Below, one piece after another: positions 53,519 through 63,171 of a stretch of DNA of 64,000 nucleotides. How positions within the stretch are numbered: the first letter of the stretch is position 1; each line of letters begins with the position of its first letter. The notes under the pieces were generated by a model. It was not told the DNA's origin, did no database searches, and saw only the letters and a program-made list of their open reading frames with translations. Source of the DNA: Bacteroidota bacterium (GTDB lineage Bacteria; Bacteroidota; Bacteroidia; AKYH767-A; 2013-40CM-41-45); the NCBI GenBank assembly GCA_016708785.1, contig JADJFC010000003.1:248001-312000 (forward strand). Direction: 5' to 3'. The position numbers were made by a program, and so were the translations under genes.

Positions 53519-53592
53519 TATGTGATTCACGCAATCAATAAATGTTTTGAAAGACGAAAGCAATTTAAATTGCATTTGACAAAATACGACAC

Positions 53593-53620
53593 AAAAAAAC
53601 CGCCCATTTTATTGAGCGGT
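53593..53620 (-). terminator. Terminator of the bamA-ompH block
   Basis: On the minus strand ACCGCTC and GGGCGGT form a short stem (with flanking pairs) around AATAAAAT, followed by TTTTTTTG. It lies 27 bases after the stop of the second OmpH gene. Confidence 0.75.
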
Positions 53621-53646
53621 CTTTTAAATTTTGGTTAGACGAAAAA

Positions 53647-54155
53647 TTATTTGATGCCTAATTTCGTTTTCACTAATGGCATAATGTTATCACTTTCCTG
53701 TGCATAGATCACAGAACCCAGACTTGTGTCGAAGATATAAGAGTAGCTCTTTTCTTTAGCGATCTCCTTAATTGCATCTTCTGCTTTCTTCAGGATTGGA
53801 CCGTAGATCTCTTGCTTTTTGCTTTGGATTGACTCCTGAGCTGTTTGTTGGAAATCCTGGATCCGTTGTCCTAAGTCAGTTAATTCTTTTTCTTTCGTTG
53901 CACGTATCGCATCCGGTAAAGAATCAGCTTTTGACTGATACGATTGAAGCTTTGTCTGATATTCTGCAGTCATTGCTTTTAATTGTCCATCTAATGATTC
54001 ACCGAATCTTTTTAGTGTACTATCCGCTGATTTTGTTTGCGGCATCATTTGAATTAATGCGCCTGAATCGATATGCCCGAATTTTAAAGTCTGAGCCATT
54101 GCTGTCATTCCTGAGAATAACAGAACGATCACCGCAAACAACATTTGTTTTTCAT
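53647..54155 (-). CDS. OmpH/Skp-family periplasmic chaperone (second copy, frameshifted start)
   Basis: The OmpH core is clear: FGHIDSGALIQMMPQTKSAD, then a coiled coil (about residues 60-140; KAMTAEYQTKLQSYQSKADS, LTDLGQRIQDFQQTAQESIQ), and the terminal YSYIFDTS..SVIYAQESDNI. Skp-type proteins hold unfolded outer-membrane proteins in the periplasm for BamA. The start needs one base: ATG 54155 reads MKNK and then breaks; an extra A at 54144-54146 gives MKNKMLFAVIVLLFSGMTAM-AQ, a proper signal peptide. Without it a start at ATG 54201 would add an unusual leader. It follows the first ompH gene by 23 bases. Confidence 0.8.
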
Positions 54156-54178
54156 AATAGTGGTAATATAGGTTTAAT

Positions 54179-54853
54179 TTATTTTTTAGGTTGATCTCCA
54201 TCTGGATTTTCTTTTCCCGGTTCCGGAGGTGTAGTTCCTCCCGGAGTTGCGGTTCCTGCTTTTTTGTTCCCGTCTTTTGTAGCAGGTGTAGCCGGTTTGT
54301 AACCCATGGATAAAAGAATATCGTTACTCTTATCGTATTTTGGATTTGTGTACAGCATGATCAGGTCACTTGATTTGTCGAAGACCACAGCATAACTTTG
54401 ATCTGTTGCCATCTTTTTTACTGCATTGAAGATCTTGTCCTGAATTGGCTTCACCAATTCTTGTTTTTTCTTGAACAAGTCACCATCATAACCGAAACGT
54501 TGCTTCTGAAGATCTTTAACATCTTTTTCTTTTGCAGTGATCTCATCCTGACGACGTTTTTTCATCTCTTCAGTAAGAAGCACCTGCTCTGCCTGATATG
54601 CTTTGTATAATTTGTCAATGATAGCATATTTATCTTCAATCTCTTTTTGCCATGTAAGCGAAAGATTGTCGAGTGTTTGTTGTGCAGTTTTGTAATCAGG
54701 AATATTTTCTAAAATATATTCACTGTTTACGTAACAATATTTTTGTGCATGGGCAGTATTTAAAGAAAGGATTGCAACTACTGCAATTGTAATAATTCCT
54801 TTCAGTGAATTTACACTTTTCATCACGAATGTTTTTTTGCTTGTCATTTTCAT
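54179..54853 (-). CDS. OmpH/Skp-family periplasmic chaperone (first copy)
   Basis: I start at ATG 54853 (MKMTSKKTFVMKSVNSLKGI), which leaves a signal peptide ending NTAHA-QK; longer in-frame starts up to 54949 would run into the bamA end at 54873. The chaperone core is KYCYVNSEYILENIPDYKTA, followed by a long coiled coil (about 65-145; DKYAIIDKLYKAYQAEQVLL, KDLQKQRFGYDGDLFKKKQE) and the terminal YAVVFDKSSDLIMLYTNP. The last 45 residues are proline- and glycine-rich (PATPATKDGNKKAGTATPGG), absent from classical Skp. It sits directly behind bamA, as in most Bacteroidota. Confidence 0.85.
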   Translation of the reverse strand: MKMTSKKTFVMKSVNSLKGIITIAVVAILSLNTAHAQKYCYVNSEYILENIPDYKTAQQTLDNLSLTWQKEIEDKYAIIDKLYKAYQAEQVLLTEEMKKRRQDEITAKEKDVKDLQKQRFGYDGDLFKKKQELVKPIQDKIFNAVKKMATDQSYAVVFDKSSDLIMLYTNPKYDKSNDILLSMGYKPATPATKDGNKKAGTATPGGTTPPEPGKENPDGDQPKK

Positions 54854-54872
54854 GGGAATCAAATTTATGAAT

Positions 54873-57034
54873 TTAAAACTGTTGTCCAATTGTGAAGTGG
54901 AATTGGCCTTCATTTGCATTTGGATCGTTCGGGATTTCGTCAAATCCATATCCCCAATCCAAGCCTAACAAACCAAATACCGGAAGAAAGATCCGCACAC
55001 CCCCGCCCGCAGAGCGTTTTGAGCTGAACGGATTGAAATCTTTAAACGTTAACCAGGAATTTCCTCCTTCTGCAAAGGCAAGGAGATATATAGTTGCTGA
55101 TGGATTCAAAGAAAGTGGGTATCTTAATTCTAAAGTGTATTTGTCAAAGATTGTGCCACCGACTTGAGCGCCTGCTGCATTTCGTGGAGTAACAGAATTG
55201 TTGGTGTACCCTCTTAAGGCGATAATTTCACGTCCATCAAGTGCATAACCACTTAATCCATCACCACCTACATAGAACCTCTCAAATGGTGCCGGTCCAA
55301 CAGCACGGTTGTATAAGCCAAGAAAACCATACTGGATCTTCGTATTCAAAACGAGGTTGCCGGCAAGTTTTGTAAACCAACTTGAAGAGAATTTCCACTT
55401 GTGATACTCAATGTATTTATAACGCTCAGCAATCGATGCTGTAGCATAATTTACATTGTTGAACAATGAATATGGAAGTGTGAATTTCAATGAGAACGTT
55501 AACGTAGAACCTGTACGCGGATAGATCGGCGCATCAATTGAATTTCGCGAGATCGCTTCTGTGAAACTTAAGTTTGTTGAATGACCATTGTTAAACAAGA
55601 ACGTACCAACGTAATTATCTAAGGTGTAGTACTGATAATTTACTTCATTATAATTAGTAAAGAAATCATCCGGCTTCTTTAAACGTTTTCCTAATCCAAC
55701 TGACATACCCGTGATATAAATGGCTTGTCGGTTTCCTTCACCAAAAGAAACTCCATTCGATTGCACGGAGTGGAATACAGAGACACTTAAAGAGTTTGGC
55801 TTCTTTCCGCCTAACCATGGTTCAGTAAAGGATGCATTGTATGATTGGTAGTACTTACCATTCGTTTGTGCACGTAAACTCAGCCGTTGTCCATCACCTG
55901 AAGGTAGTGGAGTCCACGCACCTTTTTTGAACATATTTCTGGCAGAAAAATTATTGAAAGAAAGTCCAAGCGTTCCTACTAATTGATTTGCACCATAACC
56001 TCCCGAAAGTTCCAACTGATCAGATGGTTTTTCTTCAACTGTATATTCGATATCAACTGTTCCGTCTACAGGATTTGGTTTAGGATTAACTCCTAATTTT
56101 TCCTGATCGAAATATCCTAATTGTGCTAATTCCCTTTGTGTTCGAATAATATCGGCACGCGAAAATAATTGTCCGGGTTTAGTTCTGATCTCGCGCATGA
56201 TCACTCTGTCGTTGGTCTTTATGTTTCCAACCACTGTCACTTTATTTATTCTTGCTTGTTTGCCTTCATAAATACGCATTTCCAGATCAATACTGTCGTT
56301 CTCAACATTCACTTCCACTGGTGTAACGGAAAAGAATAAATATCCGTCGTCCATATAAAGTGAACTGATGTCATGACCATTCTGATTCATGAACAAACGT
56401 TCATCCAATGCAGATTGCTCATAGATATCGCCTTTTTTTATTGCTAGAATTGAATCAAGTACATGCGATGAATATTTGATGTTTCCAACCCAGGTAATGT
56501 TGCGGAAAAAATACTGGTGCCCTTCATCGATTTTTATTGTGAACCTTTCTCAATGTAATAATCTACTACAGCAGTTTTTGTTGCAGCCTTCACATTTTCA
56601 GTCACAACTTTATCACGTTCAAGTTTTATTTTCTCACGAATCTTATCTGCATCTGACTTGCTGACATTATTAAACTTAAATGTTGATAGCCGCGGTCGCT
56701 CAGTAAGTCGTAGTTCAAGAAAAATTGTTTGTCCTTGAACCCGTGTTACGTAGATCTGAATATCAGAAAACAACCCTTGCTTCCATAGGTTTTTAATTGC
56801 TTCAGAAGTCTTTTCACTTGGAATCTCCAATGAATCTCCTACTGTTAATCCGGAGATGCTGATCAAAACATTTTCGTCAAGATATTTAGTTCCACTTATA
56901 ACAACACCACCTATCATATAGGTCTTCGGATTGCCATAATCGATCGTTTGGGTTTCACCGCCAATCAGAACTTGTGCCGACACTGAAAGGGTAGATATAA
57001 AAAGGGCAACAATTGCCAGAAAGCGTTTCATCAT
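54873..57034 (-). CDS. bamA: BamA, outer-membrane protein insertion factor (frameshifted)
   Basis: ATG 57034 opens a signal peptide (MMKRFLAIVALFISTLSVSA-QV) and POTRA domains (YMIGGVVISGTKYLDENVLI, PSEKTSEAIKNLWKQGLFSD). The first frame ends at 56534 after YYIEKGSQ; the other frame reads IKIDEGHQYFFRNITWVGNI directly afterwards and continues to 54873. One base missing near 56541-56543 (EKGFTIKIDEG restored) explains it. Then come further POTRAs (VNKVTVVGNIKTNDRVIMRE, RTQRELAQLGYFDQEK) and the Omp85 barrel with FYVGGDGLSGYALDGRE and the end FHFTIGQQF. About 720 aa, normal for the family. BamA inserts barrels into the outer membrane and is essential, so a real pseudogene is improbable. It overlaps uppS by four bases. 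Confidence 0.9.
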
Positions 57035-57779
57035 TTAGTGTTGGTGATTTGTGCACTGACCATTCCGAATCTTCTCTCACGGCTTTGGTAGTCAAGTATG
57101 GCAGCGTAAAATTCCTCTTTATTGAATTCCGGCCACAGCTTTTCTGTAAAGTATAACTCTGTATAAGCAAGTTGCCACAAAAGAAAATTACTGATCCTTG
57201 TTTCTCCACTGGTACGAATCATCAATTCCGGATCCGGAATATCTTTAGTCGTTAGTGAATTTGAGATCAATTCTTCATTGATGTCTTCCGGTGCTAATTT
57301 CCCTCTTTGATCTGGATTGCAATTTTTTTCATCGCATTGGTGATCTCCCAGCGAGAGCTATAACTCAACGCAAGAACAAGACTCATTCTTGTGTTTTTTG
57401 AAGTATCTTTAATTGCTTCCATTAATTCATTCTGACAGTTACCCGGTAATGAATCCAAATCACCGATTGCCAGTAAACGAATATTATTCTTGTTGAGTGT
57501 CTCCTTTTCAGCACTAATTGTTAAAACCAATAATTCCATCAAAGCATTTACTTCTTCGATAGGACGATTCCAGTTCTCGGTTGAAAAAGCATAGAGCGTC
57601 AGATATTTTATACCAAGTTCAGCTGCTGCTTCTGTGGTATCACGCACAGATTTCACCCCGTTTTGGTGACCAAACACTCTTTGTTCTCCATGACGTTCTG
57701 CCCACCGGCCATTTCCATCCATGATGATGGCAATGTGCTGAGGTAACTTTTGAGTGTTAATCTGATCTTTTAGACTCAT
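57031..57779 (-). CDS. uppS: UppS, undecaprenyl diphosphate synthase (frameshifted)
   Basis: The enzyme condenses isopentenyl diphosphate units onto farnesyl diphosphate to make the C55 carrier lipid for the cell wall. ATG 57779 (MSLKDQINTQKLPQHI) precedes the conserved AIIMDGNGRWAERHG with catalytic Asp; LTLYAFSTENWNRP follows, and the second frame carries PDPELMIRTSGETRISNFLL and YTELYFTEKLWPEF. The break is at 57298-57300: one more A (EGKLAPEDINEELI restored) joins the frames to about 249 aa, the usual length. In-frame sequence upstream of 57779 (to 57908) has no family similarity. The stop overlaps the bamA start. The break in an essential gene points to sequence error. Confidence 0.9.
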
Positions 57780-57865
57780 TTTCAAATTTAGAAAGCGGCG
57801 CAAGTTAATAAATAAGCCCTCTTTTTTAGGACTTGAAGTGATAAAATGTGTTAATACTTTTTTTC

Positions 57866-58023
57866 GGTGAGTAGTAATTGGTGAGTAGTAAGTAGCACAT
57901 TCGTACAATCTTCAACTGTCATTTTCAATTCAATTAGTTTATTCTACAATATCCTTGATTAAATAGAGAAATTTGGCATTAAAGAAAGTGGTGCTAATTA
58001 CAACTCACTACTTACCACTCACC
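57866..58023. repeat. Inverted repeat with 33-bp arms between uppS and a barrel gene
   Basis: 57866-57898 (GGTGAGTAGTAATTGGTGAG...) pairs with 57991-58023 at 27 of 33 positions. The arms themselves are built from a repeated GTGAGTAGTAA-like word. The 92-base spacer is AT-rich and non-coding. The right arm touches the stop of the barrel gene at 58025, so it may act as its terminator. Confidence 0.6.
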
Positions 58024-58024
58024 A

Positions 58025-58879
58025 TTAGTACCTTCTGAATTTGAACGGTTTACAGATGTCTTTTAGCATACTCGTCAATCTGAAATAAATCGTTACGCCT
58101 CCGAAAACATACCAATCCGGAGTGTTTGAATCACCGCGCTGTTTGAAGTTGAAGGGAGGTTGCACAAAATTTGTGTCATTTGCCAAAAATGATCGATTTG
58201 AGAGCAATACAGCTGCTGTTCCATTTGCTGCTTGCAATAGTGCCGGATCAGGGTAAACTGTACTGACATCATCTATGTAGTCAGAATACGAACGACGGGC
58301 ACCGACTTCAATACCTATTCCAAAACGGCCAACATTTATCTTCACTCCACCGCCTATTGGAATTGCAATAGCGGTTCGTTTGTACTTTTTTGTACCATTA
58401 ATGCCTTGTCCTTCAGTTCCTAATGGCTGAAGTTCGTAAAGTTCATTCCCTAAATATGCTTTTGGATTAAATGTAAAAACGCTGATTCCGGTAAAGAGAT
58501 AGGGTGTAAATGGATAGTCTGGCCTACCTGTTTCATAAGGTAAAAAATTGAATTCAACCTGTGGAGATAACTCTAAGATCGTACTCTCAAAAGACAAATT
58601 TCGGTCACGCTGATAAGCTGTACTGCCGTATGCATCGTCGCCGGAGATTTTACCGTAATTCAATTCTATTTTCCAGCTCCATCGTCTATCCCAATTATGT
58701 CTATAGAAAGCCCCAAATGCCGGGTGTACAAAATCAGTGTTAAAAGTATGTTCTGAAAGTTCTCCTTTGTATGTGGATCCGCCAAGCATGATCCCAAATT
58801 CGTTATACTGTGCTTTAACGCTTGAAAATGAAGCAAAAAGAACTAAAACAAGGCAATATTTAACGAATCGAATCGACAT
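58025..58879 (-). CDS. Outer-membrane barrel protein, DUF6089 family
   Basis: ATG 58879 (MSIRFVKYCLVLVLFASFSS) is chosen over 58903 because it gives a standard signal peptide ending VKA-QY. The mature part begins NEFGIMLGGSTYKGELSEHT, followed by about ten amphipathic strands; SYSDYIDDVSTVYPD near residue 225 matches SDY(I/L)DDVS segments of the neighbouring barrel and the one at 41987. DUF6089 proteins are predicted porin-like barrels of unknown function found beside bamA in Bacteroidota. It follows its paralogue by 52 bases and probably shares its promoter. Confidence 0.8.
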   Translation of the reverse strand: MSIRFVKYCLVLVLFASFSSVKAQYNEFGIMLGGSTYKGELSEHTFNTDFVHPAFGAFYRHNWDRRWSWKIELNYGKISGDDAYGSTAYQRDRNLSFESTILELSPQVEFNFLPYETGRPDYPFTPYLFTGISVFTFNPKAYLGNELYELQPLGTEGQGINGTKKYKRTAIAIPIGGGVKINVGRFGIGIEVGARRSYSDYIDDVSTVYPDPALLQAANGTAAVLLSNRSFLANDTNFVQPPFNFKQRGDSNTPDWYVFGGVTIYFRLTSMLKDICKPFKFRRY

Positions 58880-58931
58880 GAATTTGGTTGGTAAAGAAGA
58901 CAATAAACGTGAATACCGGCGAAAAATTGGA

Positions 58932-59824
58932 CTAGAATCGCGGTAAATTTCCTCTTCCGTTTGTGAGCTTATAGTTTAAGCTGAAAATCGCAAACATATA
59001 TGAATCGTTTTCTCTCGGGTCACCTCTTTGTGCGCCTGGTGCAGTAATATTCGGATCAGAACCGTTTGATCGATCTGACAATTGCGCTGACAAAGGATCA
59101 GCTCCTGAATAATTCGCAAAATCGAAATATGTCGTACTTACGTCGTCAATATAATCAGTAAATGTTTTCCGAATACCTAATTCAAGTCCAACACCCCAGC
59201 TTCTGTCAAGAGTATATTTGAAACCAATTCCTACCGGAATGCAAAACTGGATAAGCGAATATTTTGAACGTGTAGCAACAAAACCTTGTCCTTCTGTGCC
59301 TAAAGGCTGCAATCGGACAACTGTTCCCTGGTAATTTGTTTTTGGGTCAAAAAAGTAAACTCCGGCACCAACAAAAGCATAGGTGTAGATCTCATACCCT
59401 TTTAATCCCTTTACTTTTCTAAGTCTGTAGCGGTGACCAATTTGTTCTTGTTGGAATGCCCCTTCGAAATTGATGTTAAATTCGTAGACATCGGAGTAAA
59501 AATCAAGATTTCTGTAATTTCGGAAATATTCTGTGGTCAATTTATCATCTCCAGCCACTCGGCCATAAGTAAGATGTGATTTTAAAGCGAAGTAATTACT
59601 CAATTTGTAACGTAATCCAACAGCAAGCGCCAGACGTGTCATTGACCACTCCAAATCTTTGAAATAATGTGTTTCCTATCTGATTTGCTCCTCCTAATTC
59701 CCCCAGAATTGCTCACACCGGCGCCAAAACTGAATTCATAGCGCTGACGTTTCCATCTCTGAGCCTCAGAAATAGAGGGAATCAGAATGATAACAGATAA
59801 GATGATTAGTATGACTTTCTTCAT
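58932..59824 (-). CDS. Outer-membrane barrel protein, DUF6089 family (two frameshifts)
   Basis: ATG 59824 (MKKVILIILSVIILIPSISE-AQ) begins the signal peptide and the first strand RYEFSFGAGVSN. The frame then breaks twice within 35 bases: dropping one G from the five at 59700-59704 and one A from the three at 59672-59674 yields NSGELGGANQIGTHYFKDLEWSM..., the DUF6089 core, which continues in the third frame to 58932. TFTDYIDDVSTTYFD and a C-terminal aromatic strand (SYMFAIFSLNYKL) are present. About 297 aa. A TATATTTG box lies 19 bases upstream. Function unknown. Confidence 0.8.
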
Positions 59825-59842
59825 TAGATAGCGAGATGTGGG

Positions 59843-59850
59843 CAAATATA
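59843..59850 (-). promoter_or_regulatory. -7 box for the DUF6089-uppS-bamA-ompH block
   Basis: The reverse complement reads TATATTTG, matching TAnnTTTG, 18 bases upstream of ATG 59824. It could drive transcription through the two barrel genes, uppS, bamA and both ompH genes to the terminator at 53593. Confidence 0.5.
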
Positions 59851-59950
59851 ATAAATTAAAGATATGAACACATATACGTTTAACAATGGTATATATGTTC
59901 CATCAATTATTTTTATTCTTTAAATGCCTTTTTGGTTAACTTTTTTAATA

Positions 59951-60829
59951 TCAATTTCTTGTGTCCAGGCCCCAATTTAACTTTTTTCGGAGAGTGTTCA
60001 GGAAGTTCTGGGAATTTAATCGCACCAGGTTAATATTGAAGGACTCTTTCCTCACTGCCAGCTGATAAGAGCTGTCAATGGTCGCAGAACGTGAATCTAA
60101 GGTTGCCATGAAATGCTGACTCCGGCCTTCTACTTCTAATGAAATTACATTTTTATCGGAAACGACGATGGGCCGAACGGTCAGATTATGTGGAGCAATC
60201 GGAGTGATAACAAATGATTCTGATTGAGGAACAATGATTGGCCCACCGCAACTCAGATTGTACCCGGTTGAACCTGTAGGAGTAGAGATCATAATTCCAT
60301 CCGCCCAATATGAATTCAAGTATTCACCATTCAAATAAGTGTGAATGGTGATCATACTTGATGTTTCCTTTTTATGGATCGTAAATTCATTGAGAGCAAT
60401 ACTTTCGCCTTCGAATATGGGATGATTTGTTTCCAATCGTAAAAGCGTTCTTGGGTCTAATGCAAAATGTCCTTTTGCAAGACTTTCAATTGCCATCTCC
60501 AGATTTTCTCTCGATATGGAAGCTAAGAATCCAAGTCGTCCGGCATTGATTCCTACAACAGGAACATTTGATTCTTTTACAAGAAAAATTGTGTCAAGCA
60601 ATGTTCCATCACCACCGATACTGAATAAGAAATCTGTATTGCCTAATAATTCTTTTCCGCTTTCAATACACTCTACCGAGAGAGGTAGTTTTGCCTGCGT
60701 TCGCATAAAATCATAATACGGACGATGCATAGAAACAGTATGTCCGCCCTTGATCAGGATGCTAATGATTCCTTCTGTTAGTTCGGCCTGACTACCGATT
60801 CCGGGACGGCCGTAAATACATATTTTCAT
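59951..60829 (-). CDS. nadK: NAD kinase
   Basis: The 292-aa enzyme phosphorylates NAD to NADP using ATP or polyphosphate in the cytoplasm. GGDGT is at residues 72-76 (FSIGGDGTLLDT), the NE/D loop is in SIALNEFTIHKK, and the conserved glycine-rich motif TPTGSTGYNLSCGGPI and the PIAPHNLTVRP segment follow. Length and order are normal for NadK. It is the third gene of a minus-strand run after a CBS protein and an Omp85-like protein, with a 22-base gap to the latter. Confidence 0.93.
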   Translation of the reverse strand: MKICIYGRPGIGSQAELTEGIISILIKGGHTVSMHRPYYDFMRTQAKLPLSVECIESGKELLGNTDFLFSIGGDGTLLDTIFLVKESNVPVVGINAGRLGFLASISRENLEMAIESLAKGHFALDPRTLLRLETNHPIFEGESIALNEFTIHKKETSSMITIHTYLNGEYLNSYWADGIMISTPTGSTGYNLSCGGPIIVPQSESFVITPIAPHNLTVRPIVVSDKNVISLEVEGRSQHFMATLDSRSATIDSSYQLAVRKESFNINLVRLNSQNFLNTLRKKLNWGLDTRN

Positions 60830-60851
60830 GAAGTCTGAAGACTGTTCTGTT

Positions 60852-62294
60852 CTAAATTGGTGATGTAAAATGAAGAAAAAATCCTGATTCTCCTAATTTG
60901 TTTATCGAATATTCTAATCTGAAAATCATATCGTAATAAGTTACAAAATCTATGCCTGCTCCGTAGCTGTATTGCCATGTGTTATTAAGGAAATTTGTCT
61001 CATTGAATTGTGTATCGCTAACATATCCAAGATCAGAAAATAAATTGAGGTAGAAGGCAAATGGAATTGTAGCAAATTTGTTTAATGGAATAAATGGCGC
61101 ATATACTTCCTTCTTCGGCATGAGGGTAAATTTAATTCCTGTTTTCAAAAGCCCAAAATGCTGCCCGTCCATTACATAGTATTCATATCCTCTGATAAAA
61201 TCACGTCCATATCCCAGGCCCTTTGTAAAATAATAAGGGATCTTCGAATTGAAAGAATATTTTCCACTGAGTCCTGCTGCTGCATGAAAACGTCTTGACA
61301 ATGGCCAGAAATGTTTGTAGTGTGCAACGGTGTATGTCAGGTCGATATCATCACCAATAAATCCTAAACCGGTTTTTGCAAATTCAAAATCGAAGTAATT
61401 TCCTTTCAATGGATAGACAGCCAGATCCCTGTGTTCGATTTTTAAAAAATAGCGAAGTGTTCCGAAAGTTTCTTCATTGGTGGTGGAAAAATATTCCGGA
61501 TTCAATCCGACGATTGTGTCTACAACTTCTGCATGTCTATACGATACCTCGAAATTGTGAGTGATGTTTAACCCCGGGCGATAAGAGTAAACGATAGATC
61601 CTCCGACTTCTTTTTTAGTGAAGAGCTCAGGGTCATTATAAAAGGTAAGATCATTATTCAGTGTCTTTACTGCTGTCTGATGATTTCTTGAATAGGCCAT
61701 GCTGAAAGTTAATCCCGACTTTTGTCCTCTTGTTAATGCCGGTATGCTGTAATAAAAGCTTAGCCTTTGTGTATATCCTAATCGAATCGTTACTGCAAGA
61801 ATTTCATTTCTCCCTCTGAAATTATACCAGTTCAATGATGCACCATAGATCACTCGTGAGAAATCTTTTGTTTCCCACCACACATTGAAATTTCTTTCTG
61901 CAACTTCAAATATTGGTAATGGAAAAATGTACCAACGTTCAGTAACTACAATATAAAAGTTGACACGGTCATTATCCTGTATCCAGGTGATCTTGACAGA
62001 ATGGAAAAGGGAAGTGTTTTGTAAATTTTCCTCACTGCGTTTGATTCGAAGGTTGATTTCGGCTAAGGAAATCGTATCTCCTTTTTTGAAAGTTAATTCA
62101 CGTAGAATGATGCGGGGTTTGGTGATCTTATTGCCGATCAAAACGATCTGGTCGGTGAGTAAAAGTATAGATGATGAATCGATAACTACGATCGATGTGT
62201 CCGTAGAATCAGAATAAATATCAGATGAGGCATTCGATTGAAATGACGATAAAAAAAAACAAAGCAAGACACAAATTTTTAGGCAGGTATGCAT
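60852..62294 (-). CDS. Omp85-superfamily outer-membrane protein (POTRA plus barrel)
   Basis: A signal peptide (MHTCLKICVLLCFFLSSFQS) is followed by one POTRA domain: QIVLIGNKITKPRIILRELT and EENLQNTSLFHSVKITWIQD. The remaining 350 residues form a barrel of Bac_surface_Ag type with YPLKGNYFDFEFAKTGLGFI, GYGRDFIRGYEYYVMDGQHF and a C-terminal strand ending FFLHFTSPI. With 480 aa and one POTRA it is shorter than BamA or TamA; its role in protein or lipid insertion is inferred from the family. It is placed between the CBS gene (six-base gap) and nadK. Confidence 0.8.
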   Translation of the reverse strand: MHTCLKICVLLCFFLSSFQSNASSDIYSDSTDTSIVVIDSSSILLLTDQIVLIGNKITKPRIILRELTFKKGDTISLAEINLRIKRSEENLQNTSLFHSVKITWIQDNDRVNFYIVVTERWYIFPLPIFEVAERNFNVWWETKDFSRVIYGASLNWYNFRGRNEILAVTIRLGYTQRLSFYYSIPALTRGQKSGLTFSMAYSRNHQTAVKTLNNDLTFYNDPELFTKKEVGGSIVYSYRPGLNITHNFEVSYRHAEVVDTIVGLNPEYFSTTNEETFGTLRYFLKIEHRDLAVYPLKGNYFDFEFAKTGLGFIGDDIDLTYTVAHYKHFWPLSRRFHAAAGLSGKYSFNSKIPYYFTKGLGYGRDFIRGYEYYVMDGQHFGLLKTGIKFTLMPKKEVYAPFIPLNKFATIPFAFYLNLFSDLGYVSDTQFNETNFLNNTWQYSYGAGIDFVTYYDMIFRLEYSINKLGESGFFLHFTSPI

Positions 62295-62300
62295 GTCGGT

Positions 62301-62963
62301 TCATATCCCTAAATAATTCATTAATGAATCATATCTGCTTTGAATATCATCTGTGAATTCACTTTGATGATAGAATTCTTTTACAATAAAACCTCGTCTG
62401 TTAAAAGAAGAAAGAATTCTTGATAGCTCCTGTTGATTGATCTTCAAAGTAAGATCAAAAGTTTCGTTTTCCGGATTTGGTGTCATGTAACTACTCATGA
62501 TCCTGGCACCTTCTGCTTCAACAAGTGTTGCGATCTCACTTAGAGAATAACTCTTGATGCCAACTTCAAGAACGATAACTCCCATTGCATCTTCGAAGAT
62601 TCCACTCTCAGCGTAATGTTTCAAAATATCAGCGAGTGTGATCAAACCAATGTAATGATCGGCTTCATCAAGAACAGGAATAATAGTAAGTTTATCTTTT
62701 GAAATTAATTTGACAACTTCAAATACCGGTTTGTTAAATCGAACGTAAGGTCGAATCAAAGGTAATTTGTGAATGGCCAAAGGTTGGTCAAGAGAACTTA
62801 ATTTGAGAATATCCTCTTCATTTGCTAAGCCAATATAATTCACTCCGTCAACAATTGGCAGATGTTCCAGACGGAATTCTTCCATCCAGTTCAATGCCTT
62901 TAAACCGGTGTCACTCAGTTTAAGAGGTGGAAATGAATCATTAATTAGGTCTTTGGCAATCAT
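62301..62963 (-). CDS. CBS-domain protein
   Basis: The 220-aa cytoplasmic protein carries a pair of CBS domains (MIAKDLINDSFPPLKLSDTG, HLPIVDGVNYIGLANEEDIL; then KLTIIPVLDEADHYIGLITL), which usually bind adenosine nucleotides, and a C-terminal ACT-like module (IVLEVGIKSYSLSEIATLVE). It belongs to the conserved Bacteroidota gene order next to nadK and pdxJ. Its ligand is unknown. It is divergent from pdxJ. Confidence 0.85.
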   Translation of the reverse strand: MIAKDLINDSFPPLKLSDTGLKALNWMEEFRLEHLPIVDGVNYIGLANEEDILKLSSLDQPLAIHKLPLIRPYVRFNKPVFEVVKLISKDKLTIIPVLDEADHYIGLITLADILKHYAESGIFEDAMGVIVLEVGIKSYSLSEIATLVEAEGARIMSSYMTPNPENETFDLTLKINQQELSRILSSFNRRGFIVKEFYHQSEFTDDIQSRYDSLMNYLGI

Positions 62964-63018
62964 AAGGGAATTCGTTTACGTCTTTCTGAAAATAAGGTTT
63001 TCAGCTTTCTACGGGTGT

Positions 63019-63026
63019 CAAACTTA
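63019..63026 (-). promoter_or_regulatory. -7 box upstream of the CBS gene
   Basis: The reverse complement reads TAAGTTTG, matching TAnnTTTG, 55 bases upstream of ATG 62963. On the other strand TACATTTT near 63151 is a near-match that may serve pdxJ. Confidence 0.4.
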
Positions 63027-63171
63027 CGGAAATTTATCAGTTTGAGATTTTTTCTCCGGAATTCTTATCAGTACTTAATTGTTTTGTTTTCACCAATATA
63101 CAACAACTTGTGTACCATTCCTTTTCATTTCCGATCTTTATACTGATTTTTACATTTTACTGATAGTACTT

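Noticed and set aside
53236..53575. Three overlapping open frames (85-95 codons) on the minus strand
   Set aside because: They run through the REP-like palindromes and encode the same Cys/Pro/Arg-rich words in all frames; no start context or family similarity.
54873..57779. bamA and uppS as true pseudogenes or programmed frameshifts
   Set aside because: Both are essential, each needs only one base, and the same type of break occurs in many unrelated genes here; no slippery heptamer with downstream structure was seen.
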